A stretch of DNA of 64,000 nucleotides from Pachyseris speciosa (taxonomy: Eukaryota; Cnidaria; Anthozoa; Scleractinia; Pachyseridae): NCBI GenBank assembly GCA_016490735.1, contig JAEMWC010000245.1:337501-401500 (forward strand). Reading direction: 5' to 3'. Below the pieces are notes generated by a model. That model was given only the letters and a program-made list of their open reading frames with translations. It made no database searches and had not been told where the DNA came from. Both the position numbers and the translations under genes were made by a program. The number at the start of each line of letters is the position of its first letter. Within the stretch, counting starts at the first letter, position 1. Shown here one piece after another: positions 32,097 through 44,335 of the stretch.

Positions 32097-33108
32097 TTTG
32101 CATAAATTTTAATTCCCAACTTTTTTTCTTAGGTGGCCCATGGGTTCTAGTCCAGGTTTTGTTTACACCCTTACCGAAGTGACCTTGTAAAACAGTGGAC
32201 TCTTAAACTTTGTCTCTCAAAAGTTAATCAAAGAGTCTGTATGTGAGATATCTCATCAATGAATTTCTAAACAACTTCTGCCTGTTCACCAAAGTTTGTC
32301 AATTTGAATTTGACAGGAAGAACTCTGCACGGTGAGTAAAAGGCACTTCACATTTGGTCTTCATTTGACAAATGTGAAGTTAATGAATATCTCTTGCATC
32401 ATCTCTGCAAATCGCCATGACAAAAGCAATTTCTCAGTAATTATTGAACAAAACATTGCAGGAAAGGCAGCAGAAAATCCCGGCCAAGTCAAAGATGCTG
32501 CTTTTGAACAGGCCAACAAGCAAATCGTCACACCAACACAATTTACATAATTCATTCATTCAATTTGCACAATCCCTGCAACCTTTGCATAATTCATCCC
32601 TTGCAATACCACTAATGAGACTACATCATCAATGAGGTAAAAAGGCACTTGTAAAAGAAGTGATCACCAGCCTCTCTCTGAGAGCTCAGAGTCTCTTGTA
32701 ACAAGACTTAGAACTGAATCAAGCAAAAGTAATAAATAAAAACCAATGAACTCAGCCCATAAGATGTTGTCATCCATGTACATTTGAGATCAATCCAAAC
32801 AGCAAAGGATTACAAATGATTACAAATTTTAACTTAACAGTGAATTGAAGTGTGACTTTGAACTTTGTTCATCGAAATATTTGACAGTGTTTGGGCCAAT
32901 CTGCACCATTTTAAGGCTGCTTTTTTTTCTGCTAAGCAAGCATTAACAGTTAGTGGGTTTGGGGGGGAAAAACTATTAATAGAGTAAGTTGCAGGATTAC
33001 AGTTTACAGTTTACTTGGAAAAATAATGCCCCTTTTGGAAAACCACACCTGCACAAGGCAAACACTCAACTAAAGTTACAACATATACAACAGATAAAGT
33101 TTACTCAC

Positions 33109-33202
33109 TTGCTAACGATTGAGTAACCCCATTATAACAAGACAGCACAACAGCTGGGGGCAAAAAGTTCAATGGATGCTGTTTACTAGCCTCTTGTAAT
33201 TC
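33109..33202 (-). CDS. Exon of a UPF0415 (C7orf25-like) gene
   Basis: On the minus strand the acceptor TTTTTTGCTGTTTATAAATCAG precedes GAATTACAAGAGGC, and the donor GTGAGTAAAC follows at 33108. The 94 bp encode ELQEASKQHPLNFLPPAVVL then SCYNGVTQSLA plus one base. C7orf25 family proteins have here FLxASxQxPVxYxxPxIxFxFYNxVxxxMA. The exon begins in phase 0 and ends with one extra base, which fits the exon at 22356-22476. It does not join directly in phase to the exon at 60091-60334, so a short exon for the GQYG-type segment should lie between them. I did not find it. Confidence 0.72.
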
Positions 33203-33339
33203 CTGATTTATAAACAGCAAAAAAGAATATACAGTAATGTTATGAATGTGATTGATGTTAAAAACCTTTCTTCTGAGAACAGAAAGGTGAGAGCAACCGT
33301 ACCACTACCTGAGGAGAATTACTCACTTTCCATAGCTGT

Positions 33340-34260
33340 TAGGAACATGGGTTGCCTTGGAAAAGAAGAAAGTAGTACGCAGACTCTTTGATGTTGCTTC
33401 CTTAATTGCTTTCAAAGGCTGCCTGTACTCTGACTTTACAGACATTATAGAACTTCAAAAGTTACATGGAGTCGAGTTTTTTTTACCAATTCTGTATACG
33501 AAAATGACATGGGCTGCAAAATATTCATCCATGTGCAGTAAAAGTGCTCTTTGAAAATTGTTAAAGATAAAATTAAAAGAGCAAATGTTATCAGTGTTAG
33601 CTCATGGAGCAACAGGTGCAGCTCTCATTGAAAAGGAAGTTGTGTATTTGTTGACCCAGATGAGTTTAAGACTTCCTTGCCATTTCTCTGCTTAAAGTCA
33701 GTGGCATCCCACGATGCACTTGACAAGTGCTATAGAAGACGCTTTTCAAGACTGTGATATTTTGGATGGCACTGCAGTCAATTCTGGATTAAAAGCTGGT
33801 GTCATTTTCTTCCTACAGCAAAGATATGGGAAGCGCATTAAATTCTTCTGGTGCTTATCTCATTGACTTGAACTAGCTCGAAAAGATGCTCATCAAAGAA
33901 TGATATGCAGGAAGTAGACCTTTATCAGAACTCAAGAAAATGTCTGAGAGAACTACTCTATGTACACGTAATTATATAGATTGCACGAAATCCTGAAAGA
34001 TTTATTTTTGCTATGAGAATGAAGAAGTCAAGCCTTCCAAATCAACTGGAACCCACTGGATTAACCATAAGCTACAAACAATGAAAGCCTTTCTTGACAA
34101 GAGAGGTTTGTACTTGAGTCATATGCAGAAATGTATTGCCAATATAAGCAAGAGGAATGATAAAGCAACACTTGAATAGAATAAATCTAATGATTTTTGT
34201 CGCCACGGAATCAACCGCAGTGGCAGGAGAGTGAAACAGGACACATGTCCCAATTGACAT
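33340..34260 (+). pseudogene. ZNF862/hAT-like transposase relic
   Basis: Broken frames follow the order of the ZNF862-like (hAT superfamily) transposase: RRLFDVASLIAFKG and DFTDIIELQKLHGV (33370-33480), GAALIEKEVVYL (33615), AVNSGLKAGVIFF (33775), KFFWCLSH followed by LELARKDAHQ (33840-33890), and TGTHWINHKLQTMKAFLDKR (34045-34105) with a terminal HMQKCIANISKRND. Many stops and shifts. Such proteins derive from hAT transposases and are abundant in cnidarian genomes. It overlaps nothing else and lies about 140 bp from the UPF0415 exon, on the opposite strand. Confidence 0.6.
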
Positions 34261-34299
34261 CATTTCCCCCCTTAGGACAGACAGTCTGGGAAGGTCACT

Positions 34300-35205
34300 G
34301 TCAGAGTTTTGTTACATCCCTTGTGGTTCTTTTACATCCCACAGAGTCAGATTAAGTGGAAATACTGTGAGATGCGACCTACAGTTTATTGTCCTTACCT
34401 GAGAAGACTAGAAAGTCTCACCGTTTGTAGATATCATTACAAAGGCAGCACTTTCTCCTCAATTATTTAAGGTAATTCCCCTGAAAAGGATGTACTATTA
34501 ACATTTTTTTCAGACTTGGTATAGGACATTGAAAAAAATGCAATAAAAAGATGGGGTCACTGTGCTTGTTTTAGCCCTACATACTCGTTGTTCTAAGTTT
34601 TTTTACGGAGTTGTGTGAGAAATGTTCGAAGAATGAACAACTGAAGAAAGCTGTTATTATGTACCTAGTAAAAACAATGAATAGTAGTGAAAACTAGTGG
34701 CTAACTAGGCTATATTCTTTTAGTATTGTGATTTCAAATTGCTCGATCTTGCAAATAATGTGAGGAAATTGGACCACTTTGTCATCATCTCAAACTCCTT
34801 CCTGGCTCCAAACACAGAGTTTCACCCCAATTATATTAAATAATCCAACTTCTACTATTAAACTTCTTTCCTCCTTAAAATATGTTTTTCGTGTGCCTAA
34901 TACAAGTACATTACACCAATAAAAAAGGTGGGTTACCGTGCTCGTTTCTTTACAACACGACAACAAAGGGAAAATTTCAGCTGAAAATGCTCAATGTCAA
35001 GGCAAATTCGCAATGTTTCTAGTGTACGTGCGCACGAGCACGCACTAAATGATGCCATAAATTATGCGCAGTAAGGATGCGCCATGCAATTGAGAGGAAT
35101 CACCTTAAAGACCCTGAGTGTTGGTCCGCCCAGGGTTTGAACCCGCGACCTCCGACAAGGTAGTCTGATGCTCTACCAACTGTCCAGTGAGCTAACCAGT
35201 CAACT
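34300..35205 (-). mobile_element. tRNA-derived SINE, split by a MITE
   Basis: On the minus strand the tRNA-like head (35108-35205) has GGTTAGCTCACTGGACAGTT and a B box GGTTCAAACCC, followed by CAACACTCAGGGTCTTTAA. The body resumes at 34469 and runs leftward with AATTGAGGAGAAAGTGCTGC and AGACTTTCTAGTCTTCTCAG. It is related to the SINE at 59045-59450, whose uninterrupted body shows that the 34470-35104 segment is an insertion. Confidence 0.8.
34470..35104. mobile_element. TTAA-flanked MITE inside the SINE
   Basis: TTAA lies at 34466-34469 and 35105-35108. The ends read GGTAATTCCCCTGAA and, inverted, GGTGATTCCTCTCAA. At 635 bp with no protein, it looks like a piggyBac-type non-autonomous element. 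Removing it and one TTAA restores the SINE continuity TCTTTAAATAATTGAGGAG. Confidence 0.78.
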
Positions 35206-35325
35206 TGAAGGAAAGAGGGATCAGTGCTACTGAAGTGTGCAATGTATGTTGACATTCTTGAGCCTGCCTGACAACATTCATTGCTCACAAAGTCAACAAA
35301 CCAGATTGACATTATCCATAAGGGT

Positions 35326-36010
35326 GACTATTAAGGACATTTTAATTATTGCAATTGTATTGCAATAGGTCACATGGATATTGCGATAACAAAGTATTGC
35401 AATAGTGGAGGTACTATTGCAATAGTATTGTGATAGTTTTCAGGAATGACTGTATTTACTTAAAGCTTTGTACTTTAAGAAATAAGTATGAACTAGTGGT
35501 CAATACAGGTGGAACACAGTGCAGTGGAATTTAATCAAAGTTATTGAGAAACCAAAATGTTTAACAGACACAACCGTTGTTAGTGTTGTAGTAGATTCAT
35601 GAAAACTGGAACACTGCAGCAGAATTTAAACAATTTGTGGTCATGAATTAGAAAAATGAAATAAAACGTTTGTAAAATTCTAACATTCTCAGAACATTAG
35701 AGTAGATCCTGGGAACAAGGATGGTGTGACCCTAATAGTGGCGGTTCAAGAATCAAGACGCTAAAACATTCTAGGTGCAGTAGGTGGATTGTTTTTAGTT
35801 TCTTTTTCATCATTATTGTGACCTTGAGAATCAATGATGGGAAAAAATCTAAAGAAGTTAAAATGTTAGAAGTATACATGAAGAAACTATCAAAACTACT
35901 GATAGTTTGCTACACTATTGCGATTGTTATTGATGTTTCATTATTCACTATCAATCCATCGCTATCACAGCATTAATATCATGATTAATCGATAGTTTGA
36001 TGTATTGTTA
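35326..36010. mobile_element. Probable MITE with TAAGGGTG ends
   Basis: Left end TAAGGGTGACTATTAAGG; right end, inverted, TAAGGGTGTAACAATAC. The interior is rich in ATTGCAATAG and TATTGCGA motifs. Weak coding only. The terminal repeats are short and imperfect. Confidence 0.45.
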
Positions 36011-36015
36011 CACCC

Positions 36016-36694
36016 TTAATAATATACATGAAAAAATTTCTCGATTCTGATTGGCTAAGAGAAATGCAGTTTTTAGGAAACACAATGCAGAAAAAAGGTA
36101 ATTCAGTGCAGAAAAAGGTAATTCAGTGCAAAAAAAGAGGTAAACAACAGACAATTCTGATTGGTAAATTAACAAAGGAACTGAAATTGAGCCAATCAAA
36201 CGCAGCCTTTGAATGGCGCAAAGTCTGAAGAGCTGCAAGTGACTCTGCGAGTGAAAACAATGGCTGGCTTTTTTAGCAGGTTTTCTTTCTTCATGACCAC
36301 AATAACAGCAGAGAAGCTGCAAAACAGCTCTAAAAAGGAGAAACGGCCGTGAAAAGCACTGTATTTTAGCTGTCTGTTTGGAAACAGTGGTGTCCAGAGA
36401 AGGGAATTACTGACGTTATTGGAATTATGGGTTCTGTTGAATTCAACACTACACTGGAGTGACGCCGAGATTAATAAACAAACAAGGACAAACAAGGCGA
36501 AGATAACGAACTAGAAAGCCTGAAGGTAATGATTACAGCGCTTGATAGACACTTAGCAAACAAAGTAGCCTTATAGCTATAGCCTGTAAAAAAAAACATT
36601 GAGAAAACTGTTGTTTTGATTCACCTTAGCTTCGTTTCATTGCTTCTGCAAAGTTAAGAAGCTATATCTCGCAATTTTTTCATGTATATTATTA
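36016..36694. mobile_element. MITE with AATAATATACATGAAAAAAT ends
   Basis: The sequence AATAATATACATGAAAAAAT recurs in inverted orientation at both ends (about 36019 and 36692). The interior contains a 19-20 bp tandem duplication (GTAATTCAGTGCAGAAAAA, 36100-36140) and CCAATCAGA/TCTGATTGG motifs. About 680 bp. Confidence 0.6.
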
Positions 36695-36699
36695 ATATG

Positions 36700-36706
36700 T
36701 GATCAC

Positions 36707-36742
<36 letters not shown>

Positions 36743-36858
36743 TTGTAAATTTTTTCAAAGACCAAAAATTGCACTCGCCCGTAATTTTGTGAGTCTTTGA
36801 AAAAATTTACTCAATGCCTATTTATTCAAAATTGCACTCGAAATCATGTGATTAGCTA
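36700..36858. repeat. Foldback of about 160 bp
   Basis: The arms pair ATCACATGATTT with AAATCATGTGAT, GGAATAAATAAGC with the inverted GAATAAATAGGC, and AAATTTTTTCAAAGAC with GTCTTTGAAAAAATTT. The pairing is interrupted only by a small centre. Confidence 0.7.
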
Positions 36859-37052
36859 TACTAATTATCCAACCGGCTGAAAGGTTGGCATCACACTTGC
36901 ACCGAATACCAAAATAATTAATCATGCAACACAACGTACAAGAAACTGAAGCTGTTGCAATGTCTGCACTGCCAACCATTAAATATGTTCTTTCAAAAAG
37001 GAAGGGCCGCCTGATTAAGGACAACAGAGTCAATACCTGGGCGTTCCTGTGA

Positions 37053-37152
37053 ACAATGCTGAGCAGAGCAAGAAGGCGATCAGTGGCGTGACACACCACA
37101 CTAACAATGCTGAGCAGAGCAAGAAGGCGATCAGTGGCGTGACACACCACAA
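37053..37152. repeat. 51 bp tandem duplication
   Basis: Two adjacent copies of the unit beginning CAATGCTGAGCAGAGCAAGA and ending GTGACACACCAC, period 51. Because 51 is a multiple of three, the duplication stays in frame in a 60-codon open frame here, but I do not recognise that protein. Confidence 0.85.
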
Positions 37153-37881
37153 TGTAAAAGCCATCTATGATTTTCTTGCAAGCCGCTATGGTAACCTCAT
37201 TCATAGTACTGAAGCTGAATCCTCAGTCTAAAGAAACAAAGGAAGCAGTTGAGATTGCTCATGCTGTTGCCAAAAAATACCCATGCATGGATGAAAGATG
37301 CCACTGAAAGAATGCCTGCCATGCAGATGCCTACTATGAGTGAAATGTTTAACATGTTTAAAGATCTTCAGTCACTCAGTCTTACAAATGAGGAGCAATT
37401 GAGAGACCAGTATGTTATGTTTGTCCAGTGGGCAACAACATAATTAATATATACTTTGAAGTTGAAGTGATTAACCCCATGGATCTTTGGCAAGGTGAAG
37501 CAAGACGAGGCAAAGGAACTGTGGAGTCTCATTGAGCTGTGTCTCTGCTGGCAATGCTGTATTTGAGTCCTTCATAACCTGCAAGAGTGGTCAAAACTGA
37601 CTGACACAACAGGTTAAATGAGGCTAACTTGTCAGATAAATTGTGCAATAAAGTGACAGGCCCCACTTTCACAGTGCATCATAACAGTTTCAGTAATTTA
37701 GCCATAGAACGTTGGTGTCATCTAAAGAGAAGGAGACCTATTCAAGGTAAGAGGAGGCAGTATCTACCAAGAAATAGAGGGTAGAAGAGAAAAAGAGCAA
37801 TGGACAGGGCCTAGTGTGATCTACAGATCGAGCCTCTTACATGATGGATGCACTGGCTGATATCTATATATATGGGTTATT

Positions 37882-38012
37882 GGCCAAGTGCGAGGTCAAG
37901 ATGGCAGGATATTGGCCAAGTTCTTTTTTTTGCGTGTTTTTGGACTGAGACAAAGTTGAGGTCCATAAACACGAAAAAAAAAAAGAACAAGGCCAATATC
38001 CAGCCATCTTGA
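37882..38012. repeat. Foldback with long poly-T/poly-A arms
   Basis: GTCAAGATGGC and GGATATTGGCC on the left pair with GGCCAATATCC and GCCATCTTGAC on the right; the inner arms pair TTCTTTTTTTTGCGTGTTT with AAACACG plus an A-rich run. Related words (GATGGCTCCATCTTGACCTC) recur at 38095-38120. Confidence 0.65.
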
Positions 38013-38328
38013 CTGAAGGATTTATTATATGACTCAAAGGATGCTATTAAAACACAGTAAAATGCGGGACTAACGGGCTATCCCAAGCGGTCGAGATGGC
38101 TCCATCTTGACCTCGCGGGTAGCCAATCATAGCAGGTGAATTGATTGATCTTGACCAGTGAAAGAGCCAGTCATATGATAAATGTAATTATTCTTAGTCT
38201 GCTTGTTTATGTTACATATGGATATTGTTGAATTGTTTTTTTTTATTCTTTACACATGTACAGTTTATAGTTTCATTGTAATTTTGGTAATAGTAACGAA
38301 TCCGATCCAACCAACGCGTTGGTGAACA

Positions 38329-38457
38329 TGTCACCACGTTAGTACCCATGCTTGTTGTAGTAGCCACGTAAGTCTGGAGCAAGTTGTGAGCATGTGTTCC
38401 AGAATGACGGCCATGTTTGTTCAATGTGGAATAAACTCACGAGTACATACTATTTCA
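38329..38457 (+). repeat. Gypsy left LTR
   Basis: 129 bp, TGTCACC...ATTTCA, containing GTGGAATAAACTCACGAGTA, which may include the polyadenylation signal AATAAA. PBS-like sequence begins at 38458. Confidence 0.75.
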
Positions 38458-38654
38458 TGGTGTCAGAAGCTGGATTTCTTCGAGTAAACAAGCAACAAAT
38501 GCACATGGAACTCTTCAGGTGAAAATAACAGAACTTTTCACACCAGTTTCAACAATCTATTGACTCAGTCGCCATCAGTACAGTTCAAGATTCAAATTTC
38601 AAGCTTCTTAATTTGCATTCAAACCAGCGTCTTATCTCACCTCAAACAACAACC

Positions 38655-39515
38655 ATGTATAAAATTATGATTCCATTGATGGACTGGTCGACACCAGGTG
38701 ATATCCACAAGTGATTCAAGACTTTCAAACAAAAGTGCCATGATCTCATTTTTGATGGGCCTCTCTTACACAAAACAGAAGGTCAAAAGGCTAGACTACT
38801 CTTGCTATGGGCCGGCGAAAAAAGGATTAGAGATCTATAATACAGCAACATAGGAAGACGAACTGAAGCAGACCAATTCAAGCTTGACCCAATATTCGAG
38901 AAGCTAGAAGCATACACAAGACCCCAGAGCAACCAAATTCTATCCAGATACTAACTAAGATGCCTTAAACAAGACAGCATGCCCTTGGAAGAATTTCTAA
39001 CCAAGGCCTGTACCTTTATTGACGACAGTGGGTATCATCCTGCATTCAAAGATGAAACCCTCTGAAACACGTTGGTTTTTGGCCTCAAGTCAGATAAAGT
39101 CAGAAAGGATGCCATCTCCAAAGGAAACTCTCTTACCTTTCAGCAAGTCTGCGACCTAGCCAAAACAGAAGAAAGTACCAGGGCACAGATGCAAGTAATT
39201 ACACAAGGGGAGCAAAACACTGAATTATACTCCATAAGAAGCAAAAAGAAGGCAGCTTCATTCGAAGGCTCAAGACAGGCAGGCAGTTCAAAGCACTGTC
39301 ATTTGAACAATGACTTTAAATGCCGCAGTCCATCTACCAGCAAGCCAAAGTTGAAATTCAAATTCAGTGGTTGTTTCAGATGCAGAAACAAACACAACAG
39401 TGACGCTACATGCCCGGCTACACATGCTACATGCTTGTACTTCAAAAAGACAGGGCATTTCCAGAAGGTATGCATAAAGAAACGCCTCAAACAAGTTCAT
39501 GAAAGAGGCCCTGTT
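38655..39515 (+). pseudogene. Gypsy gag
   Basis: Frames with stops run from MYKIMIPLMDWSTPGDIHK through LLLWAGEKRIRDL and EEFLTKACTFID to a long open part at 39072-39542 (VFGLKSDKVRKDAISKGNSL, FQQVCDLAKTEESTRAQMQ). The C-terminal nucleocapsid region has CFRCRNKHNSDATC and CLYFKKTGHFQKVC, degenerate CCHC knuckles; the second lacks its second Cys. This is the normal capsid-nucleocapsid layout for the family. Confidence 0.75.
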
Positions 39516-39984
39516 GGGGGTAAATTCCGACAAGCAACATGACCTTGAACCGGCGACATGAGAGCCACGAACTGGCGATGACCGACAGACTACTGCAACG
39601 AATTAGCAAAAGCGACACCAATGTCAAGACAGACCGACAGTGAACTTCAGAATTGTGAATGTCCTGCGGAACATTTGCGTGAACACAATTCGGTCGTAAT
39701 TACCAATAATTGCTAATAAGGGTCCAATAAATCAAACAGAAATATGTCTCATTTTACTGCTGCTTTGATTGTTCATTTCATTTAATTGACGTGTTAATTC
39801 AGTTCATCATTCCCTTTGAGGACTTTGCCGCTTTGCGTATCATGTTCTCCTCCCTGCATAACCCATGTGAGCGCTCAATCTGTTAGAGAGAATTTTTTTT
39901 CTTTATCTATCGTGTTCATCTCGGTGTTCCAAATCATAAGTGAGTTATTGAAATACATCACTATCAGAGTCATTAGCAAGTACA

Positions 39985-41030
39985 CACACACACACACAAA
40001 AGACAAACAAGACATTGTTTCTAACTATAGGCCAATCTCTCTGTTACCAGTAATATCTTAACTCCAGGAACGCCTTGTCGCCACTCAATTGATCAATCAC
40101 GTTAAGGAACAGATTTATCCTTTCCACATGGATTTCTGAGAGGGAAATAGTGTATTGCAACTGCTTCAAGTTTTTCATGAAATTGATAGGGCATTGGACT
40201 CTGGCCTTGAAACTGATCTTGTATACCTTGACTTTGCGTAGGCATTTGATTCAGTCTGCCATCAAAGGCTTCTATCCAAACTCAAATGGTTCGGAATTGA
40301 TGGTCCTCTTCTGCACTCGTTTGAAAGGTACCGGTATCTCACTGATAGTTTGCAGCATGTTGTCCTTAATGGTTCCTCCTCCAGTTGGAATGTTGTCAAA
40401 TCCGGTGTTCCCCAAGGGTCCCTAATGGGACCAACTCTGTTCCTGATATACGTCAATGACATGCCTCAAGTAATTAAGCATTGTAAATTGGAAATGTTTG
40501 CTGATGATTCAAAATGCCTTCAAATCATCAAGAGTAATGAATGAATTTCTTGGCATCCAACATGACCTGAACAGCTTGCAAAATTGGTCCACTGATAATG
40601 AGATTTTTTTCCAACCATCTAAATGTGTCAACATCAGAATAACAAGAAAAAGATAAAGCTGTGAAAGGTTATACAGGTTAATGGATGAGGAACTTAAAAT
40701 TGTCTCTTCCACTAAAGACCTTGGCGTCACTGTCTGGAAGGACTTGAAGTGGACTGCTCACATTGCTCAAATGGTTGCAAAATCTAATAGAATGCTGGGA
40801 TTTCTAACTGAAAGGAACTGCTCTGGCGGGTGACCTCAAGAAGGATTCTCTGAAGCTGCTTTAAATCTCCCTTGTGCGCTCTAACCTGTGCTATGCCTCA
40901 CAGCTTTGGGTGCCTCAATCTCTTACATTGATGTTGGAAGTAGAAAATATCCAAAGGAGAGCTACATGTTTTATTTGCAAGAACTCTGAACTGGAGGCCT
41001 GCCTTCTTTGTCTGTTCCATCGTCAGTAGA
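39985..41030 (+). pseudogene. Non-LTR (CR1/jockey-like) reverse transcriptase fragment
   Basis: After a CA microsatellite come VSNYRPISLLPVIS, LVYLDFA followed by AFDSV after a stop, WNVVKSGVPQGSLMGPTLFL, LEMFADDSKCL with the FADD catalytic motif, and KDLGVTVWKDLKWTAHI. That is the RT core of a LINE, with several stops and shifts. It sits within the Gypsy element between gag and pol and is truncated at both ends. Confidence 0.8.
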
Positions 41031-41139
41031 AATGGAAAAAGATGACCAAGAGGTTGATGAGAGACTGGAGGGACAGCTTTGGTAAACTGGTCCGTTAACT
41101 GACCGTTCGCAATCAAAGTACCAAGGACAATGTAGGTAC

Positions 41140-41623
41140 ACTTCCATTGTTTGCATACACAACACCAGATCAGCCTCCAAAACCTTTGGATTTTTCCACC
41201 ACAGACGACTTCACAGCTATCGAAAGAGAGATCACAGATATTGAGCACAAAGCTGTCAGAGGAGCCATTTTATTTGAGGCCAACACTGTTGTGGTCGTCA
41301 AGCGCGTCATAGCTGATGTCACCAACAAGGAAGAGAACTCTTGTTGTGATCTTGCATTGTGTGTTTCTTCATTTGAAGACTGCCTGCAGTTTACTTTGAA
41401 TGAAAGCGTACGAATCCACTGAGATGCTATAGTCGGTAAAGTGGGGGAAGGGCATTTTGAAAAAGGGTGCAATTTTGTGAAATTGATGGAGGTATCATAC
41501 GAGACATTTCTTTGCTACCAAAATGACGTGGCAGACCTTTTGCCAGAAAAACAAGGCGGTGAAGACGACAGCGACTTCGACTCTGATGATGATGAAAACC
41601 CAGCAGACGTCAGTGGTCCTTGA
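41140..41623 (+). CDS. Unrecognised acidic reading frame
   Basis: A frame with one stop (near 41420): LPLFAYTTPDQPPKPLDF, then an alpha/beta-like stretch with AVRGAILFEANTVVVVKRVI, CDLALCVSSFEDCLQFTLNE and, after the stop, KLMEVSYETFLCYQNDVADL ending in the acidic DDSDFDSDDDENPADVSGP. Codon structure looks genuine. It is not part of the Gypsy or LINE proteins that I recognise. It could be captured host coding sequence or part of another element inserted here. Confidence 0.35.
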
Positions 41624-42094
41624 AGGAATGCCACTTCGCACAACATCCGGAAGAACTGTCATCTGCCCAAATCATCTGGACCTTTCGTTCATTTTTCAGA
41701 CTTCTTGTAAATGCATGCCGTACAGATAATGAATGGTCGATAATGTCCTTCCTCCTGGGTTGTTATAGTTATGGAAAAAATCATTATTGAAATTCCAACA
41801 GGCGACACGAGAACGTTCTGAAATTGCGACATAGCTAGCTGTGAAATTCAGACGGGGGACATGGGCACCCCCCCCTAACAGGACCTCATGAAATCGTACA
41901 GAGTCCACAATACCAGGGCCAGGAGATCCACTTGCACAACAACAATGGAGAAACCGGTGACTCTTCAAGTATAAGCAGCTATGATGAAGACGAGGGAAGT
42001 GACCCTGAGCCAATAGCAATACCTCCACGAATTCTATTGATAGCATGAGCAGTACCCTAACAAGATTTACACTACTGTCAAGATCAATGACCAG

Positions 42095-44335
42095 CGTAGT
42101 ATCCAAATGAAAGTAGTCACGGGAGCAGACACCTGTATCCTTACTACAGAAGATTTCCAGAGGTTAGGACTCTCGGTTGAAATCAAGCCGTGTAGCAGCA
42201 TACTGAAGGGTTATGGATGAAATTCCATACAAAACCTGGGCACTACAAACCTTCAGGTAGCTATTAAGGACACCTCAATATCCACAGTTTACCATTGTTG
42301 AGGCCCCAGGTCATCCCTCAATGATCGGCTGCTGACAGGCTCAAGAACTGGGCATCATATCTATCCATGTTGAAGAAGTCTCCAGTGATTCAGCATTGTC
42401 CACAGAACAGCAAACTGCTCAACACATTGGTCTCTCCAAAGCTACCATGACCAAAGAATACCAATATTGGTTGACAAAATTGGCCGATTTCCTGGGGACC
42501 AATACCACATCCAGCTCGTTGAAAATGCAACACAAGTCATACATCCCCCATGTACAGTACCTGTTCACATCTTACCACTGTACAACGGTGAGCTAGAGAA
42601 AATGATCGCTGACGGCATCATTACTGAAGTAACAGAACCCACAGACTGGGTCAATTCAATTGTTTGCAATGTTAAGGAGACACATGATGGGAAGAAGAAA
42701 GTTAGGCTTTGCTTGGATCCCAAGGATTTAAACAAGAACATTCACTGTGAACATTATTACAGCAGAACTATTGACGAGATCCTCCCATTACTCCATGGCA
42801 AGAAGTACTTCTCAGTAGTCGACATGGCCAAAGGTTACTGGCATGTTGAAGTCACCAGGGCAAACAATGTGAGTCTGAATTCTGCGAAACTGAAATTTAA
42901 GCAGCAAAGTGTTGATTTCTTTGGCCATACACTGACAAAGGATGGTATTTGTCTTGCAGCTGACAAGCTGGAGGCAATGCAGTTGCTGAAGACCACTATC
43001 TTCAATGGATGGCCAAGATATAGGAAGCACTGCCCAAAGGAACTATTGGTGTGATCTCGTTTTGGAGGACAGTCTGATATTTAAAGGAGACCGAGTAGTT
43101 GTGCCAGAATCCCTCCGTGCCCGAGTGTTGGACGCCACACACACTGCTCAGCAAGGCAAAACCAAGTGCTTACTTCTAGCCCGATAGTCTATCTTCTGGC
43201 CTGGCATCTCAAATGATATCCACCAGATGGTGAAAGACTGTGAATTATGCAACAGACACCAACAAGCTCAACCAAAGCTGCCAGCAATGCAACCTGACCT
43301 TCCCACAAGGTTGTGGGAAAAGCTTGGATCAGATATCTTACAGTTCAATGGTGCAAATTACCCTATCATTGTTGACTATTATTCAAGGTTCCCTGTCGTC
43401 AGTCCCCTGGATCCCGTGTATTTGCTGAGTACGGCCTACCTTTTCATTGCTAACTGCCAATTTTGGAGCCAATTTGTCAGTGAGATGTTCAAGAAGTGCA
43501 AAGAGAGCAGTGTTACCCTAACTTTTAGTTCACCTACCATCACCAAGCAAACGGTGTAGCAGAAAGGTGTGTTGGCACTACAAGAGCCCTTTAGAAAAAA
43601 AGTGGTTGAGAATAATCAGAGCTCAGAAACAGCCCTGTGGATGTACAGGATAACCCCTCTGGATGACCACCTTCCATCACCTTACAAGCTCTTGTACGGG
43701 CCGAAACCCAGATCACCACTACCGACTAGTAACCTTGCCATCCAGTCAAGACACCCTGGCAATGCTGCTCACCAAGAAGCCAACCTCAAGAAGCAAACCA
43801 AGCAGGCCGGGTTCTACAATAGGTGAGCCAGCCGTGACAAACGTGTTCTTAACAACTCTGAACCAGTGTACGTATAGAACTCAAGAAAACATGTTTGGGA
43901 CCAGGGCAAGATTTTCAACTGCCAAAACCCTGACAGAGAACCAAGAACATATGTTGTTGAGATGAACGGCAAGCTGTACCAGAGGACAAGAGAACACCAG
44001 AGACCAAGGGGTACTGACAAGCAGCCACCCATTCTTCCCCAAGTCACCTCTGAAGTGGCGCCAAGTCAAGAATTCCCTACTGAACAACTGGCTGCAGCTC
44101 CCATTGAAGTGAATGGCAATGTTGTTGCACCTATAATTCCAAATGAGGGCACCAGCCCAGTCACTCCTACCTTAGTGGAGAAGACCCAAGAGAGTCCAGC
44201 TAATTTAAGACCAGAAGATGAGATCATCGTTGTTCGAGGGGGAAGAATTTCATTCCAGCCAAGAAGCCAAGTGACAAGATCAGGGCGACAGACACGAGTA
44301 CCAGTTAATTTAAGGACTGAAACATTCTGTTTGAA
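42095..44335 (+). pseudogene. Gypsy pol: protease, reverse transcriptase, integrase
   Basis: Protease remnant VVTGADTCILTTEDFQRLGL (42115) has the D-T/S-x core. RT runs from YHIQLVENATQVIHPPCTVP and VTEPTDWVNSIVCNVKE through VRLCLDPKDLNKNIHCEHYY and KYFSVVDMAKGYWHVEV (motif A). A deletion then jumps to VDFFGHTLTKDGI, so motif C is missing. Integrase follows: ATHTAQQGKTKCLLL with WPGISNDIHQMVKDCELCN (zinc region), WEKLGSDILQFNGANYPIIV with the first Asp, and a broken AERCVGTTRAL-like Glu segment (43560). The C-terminal region (44000-44335) ends SRSGRQTRVPVNLRTE-like. Internal deletion and stops make it inactive. Confidence 0.85.
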
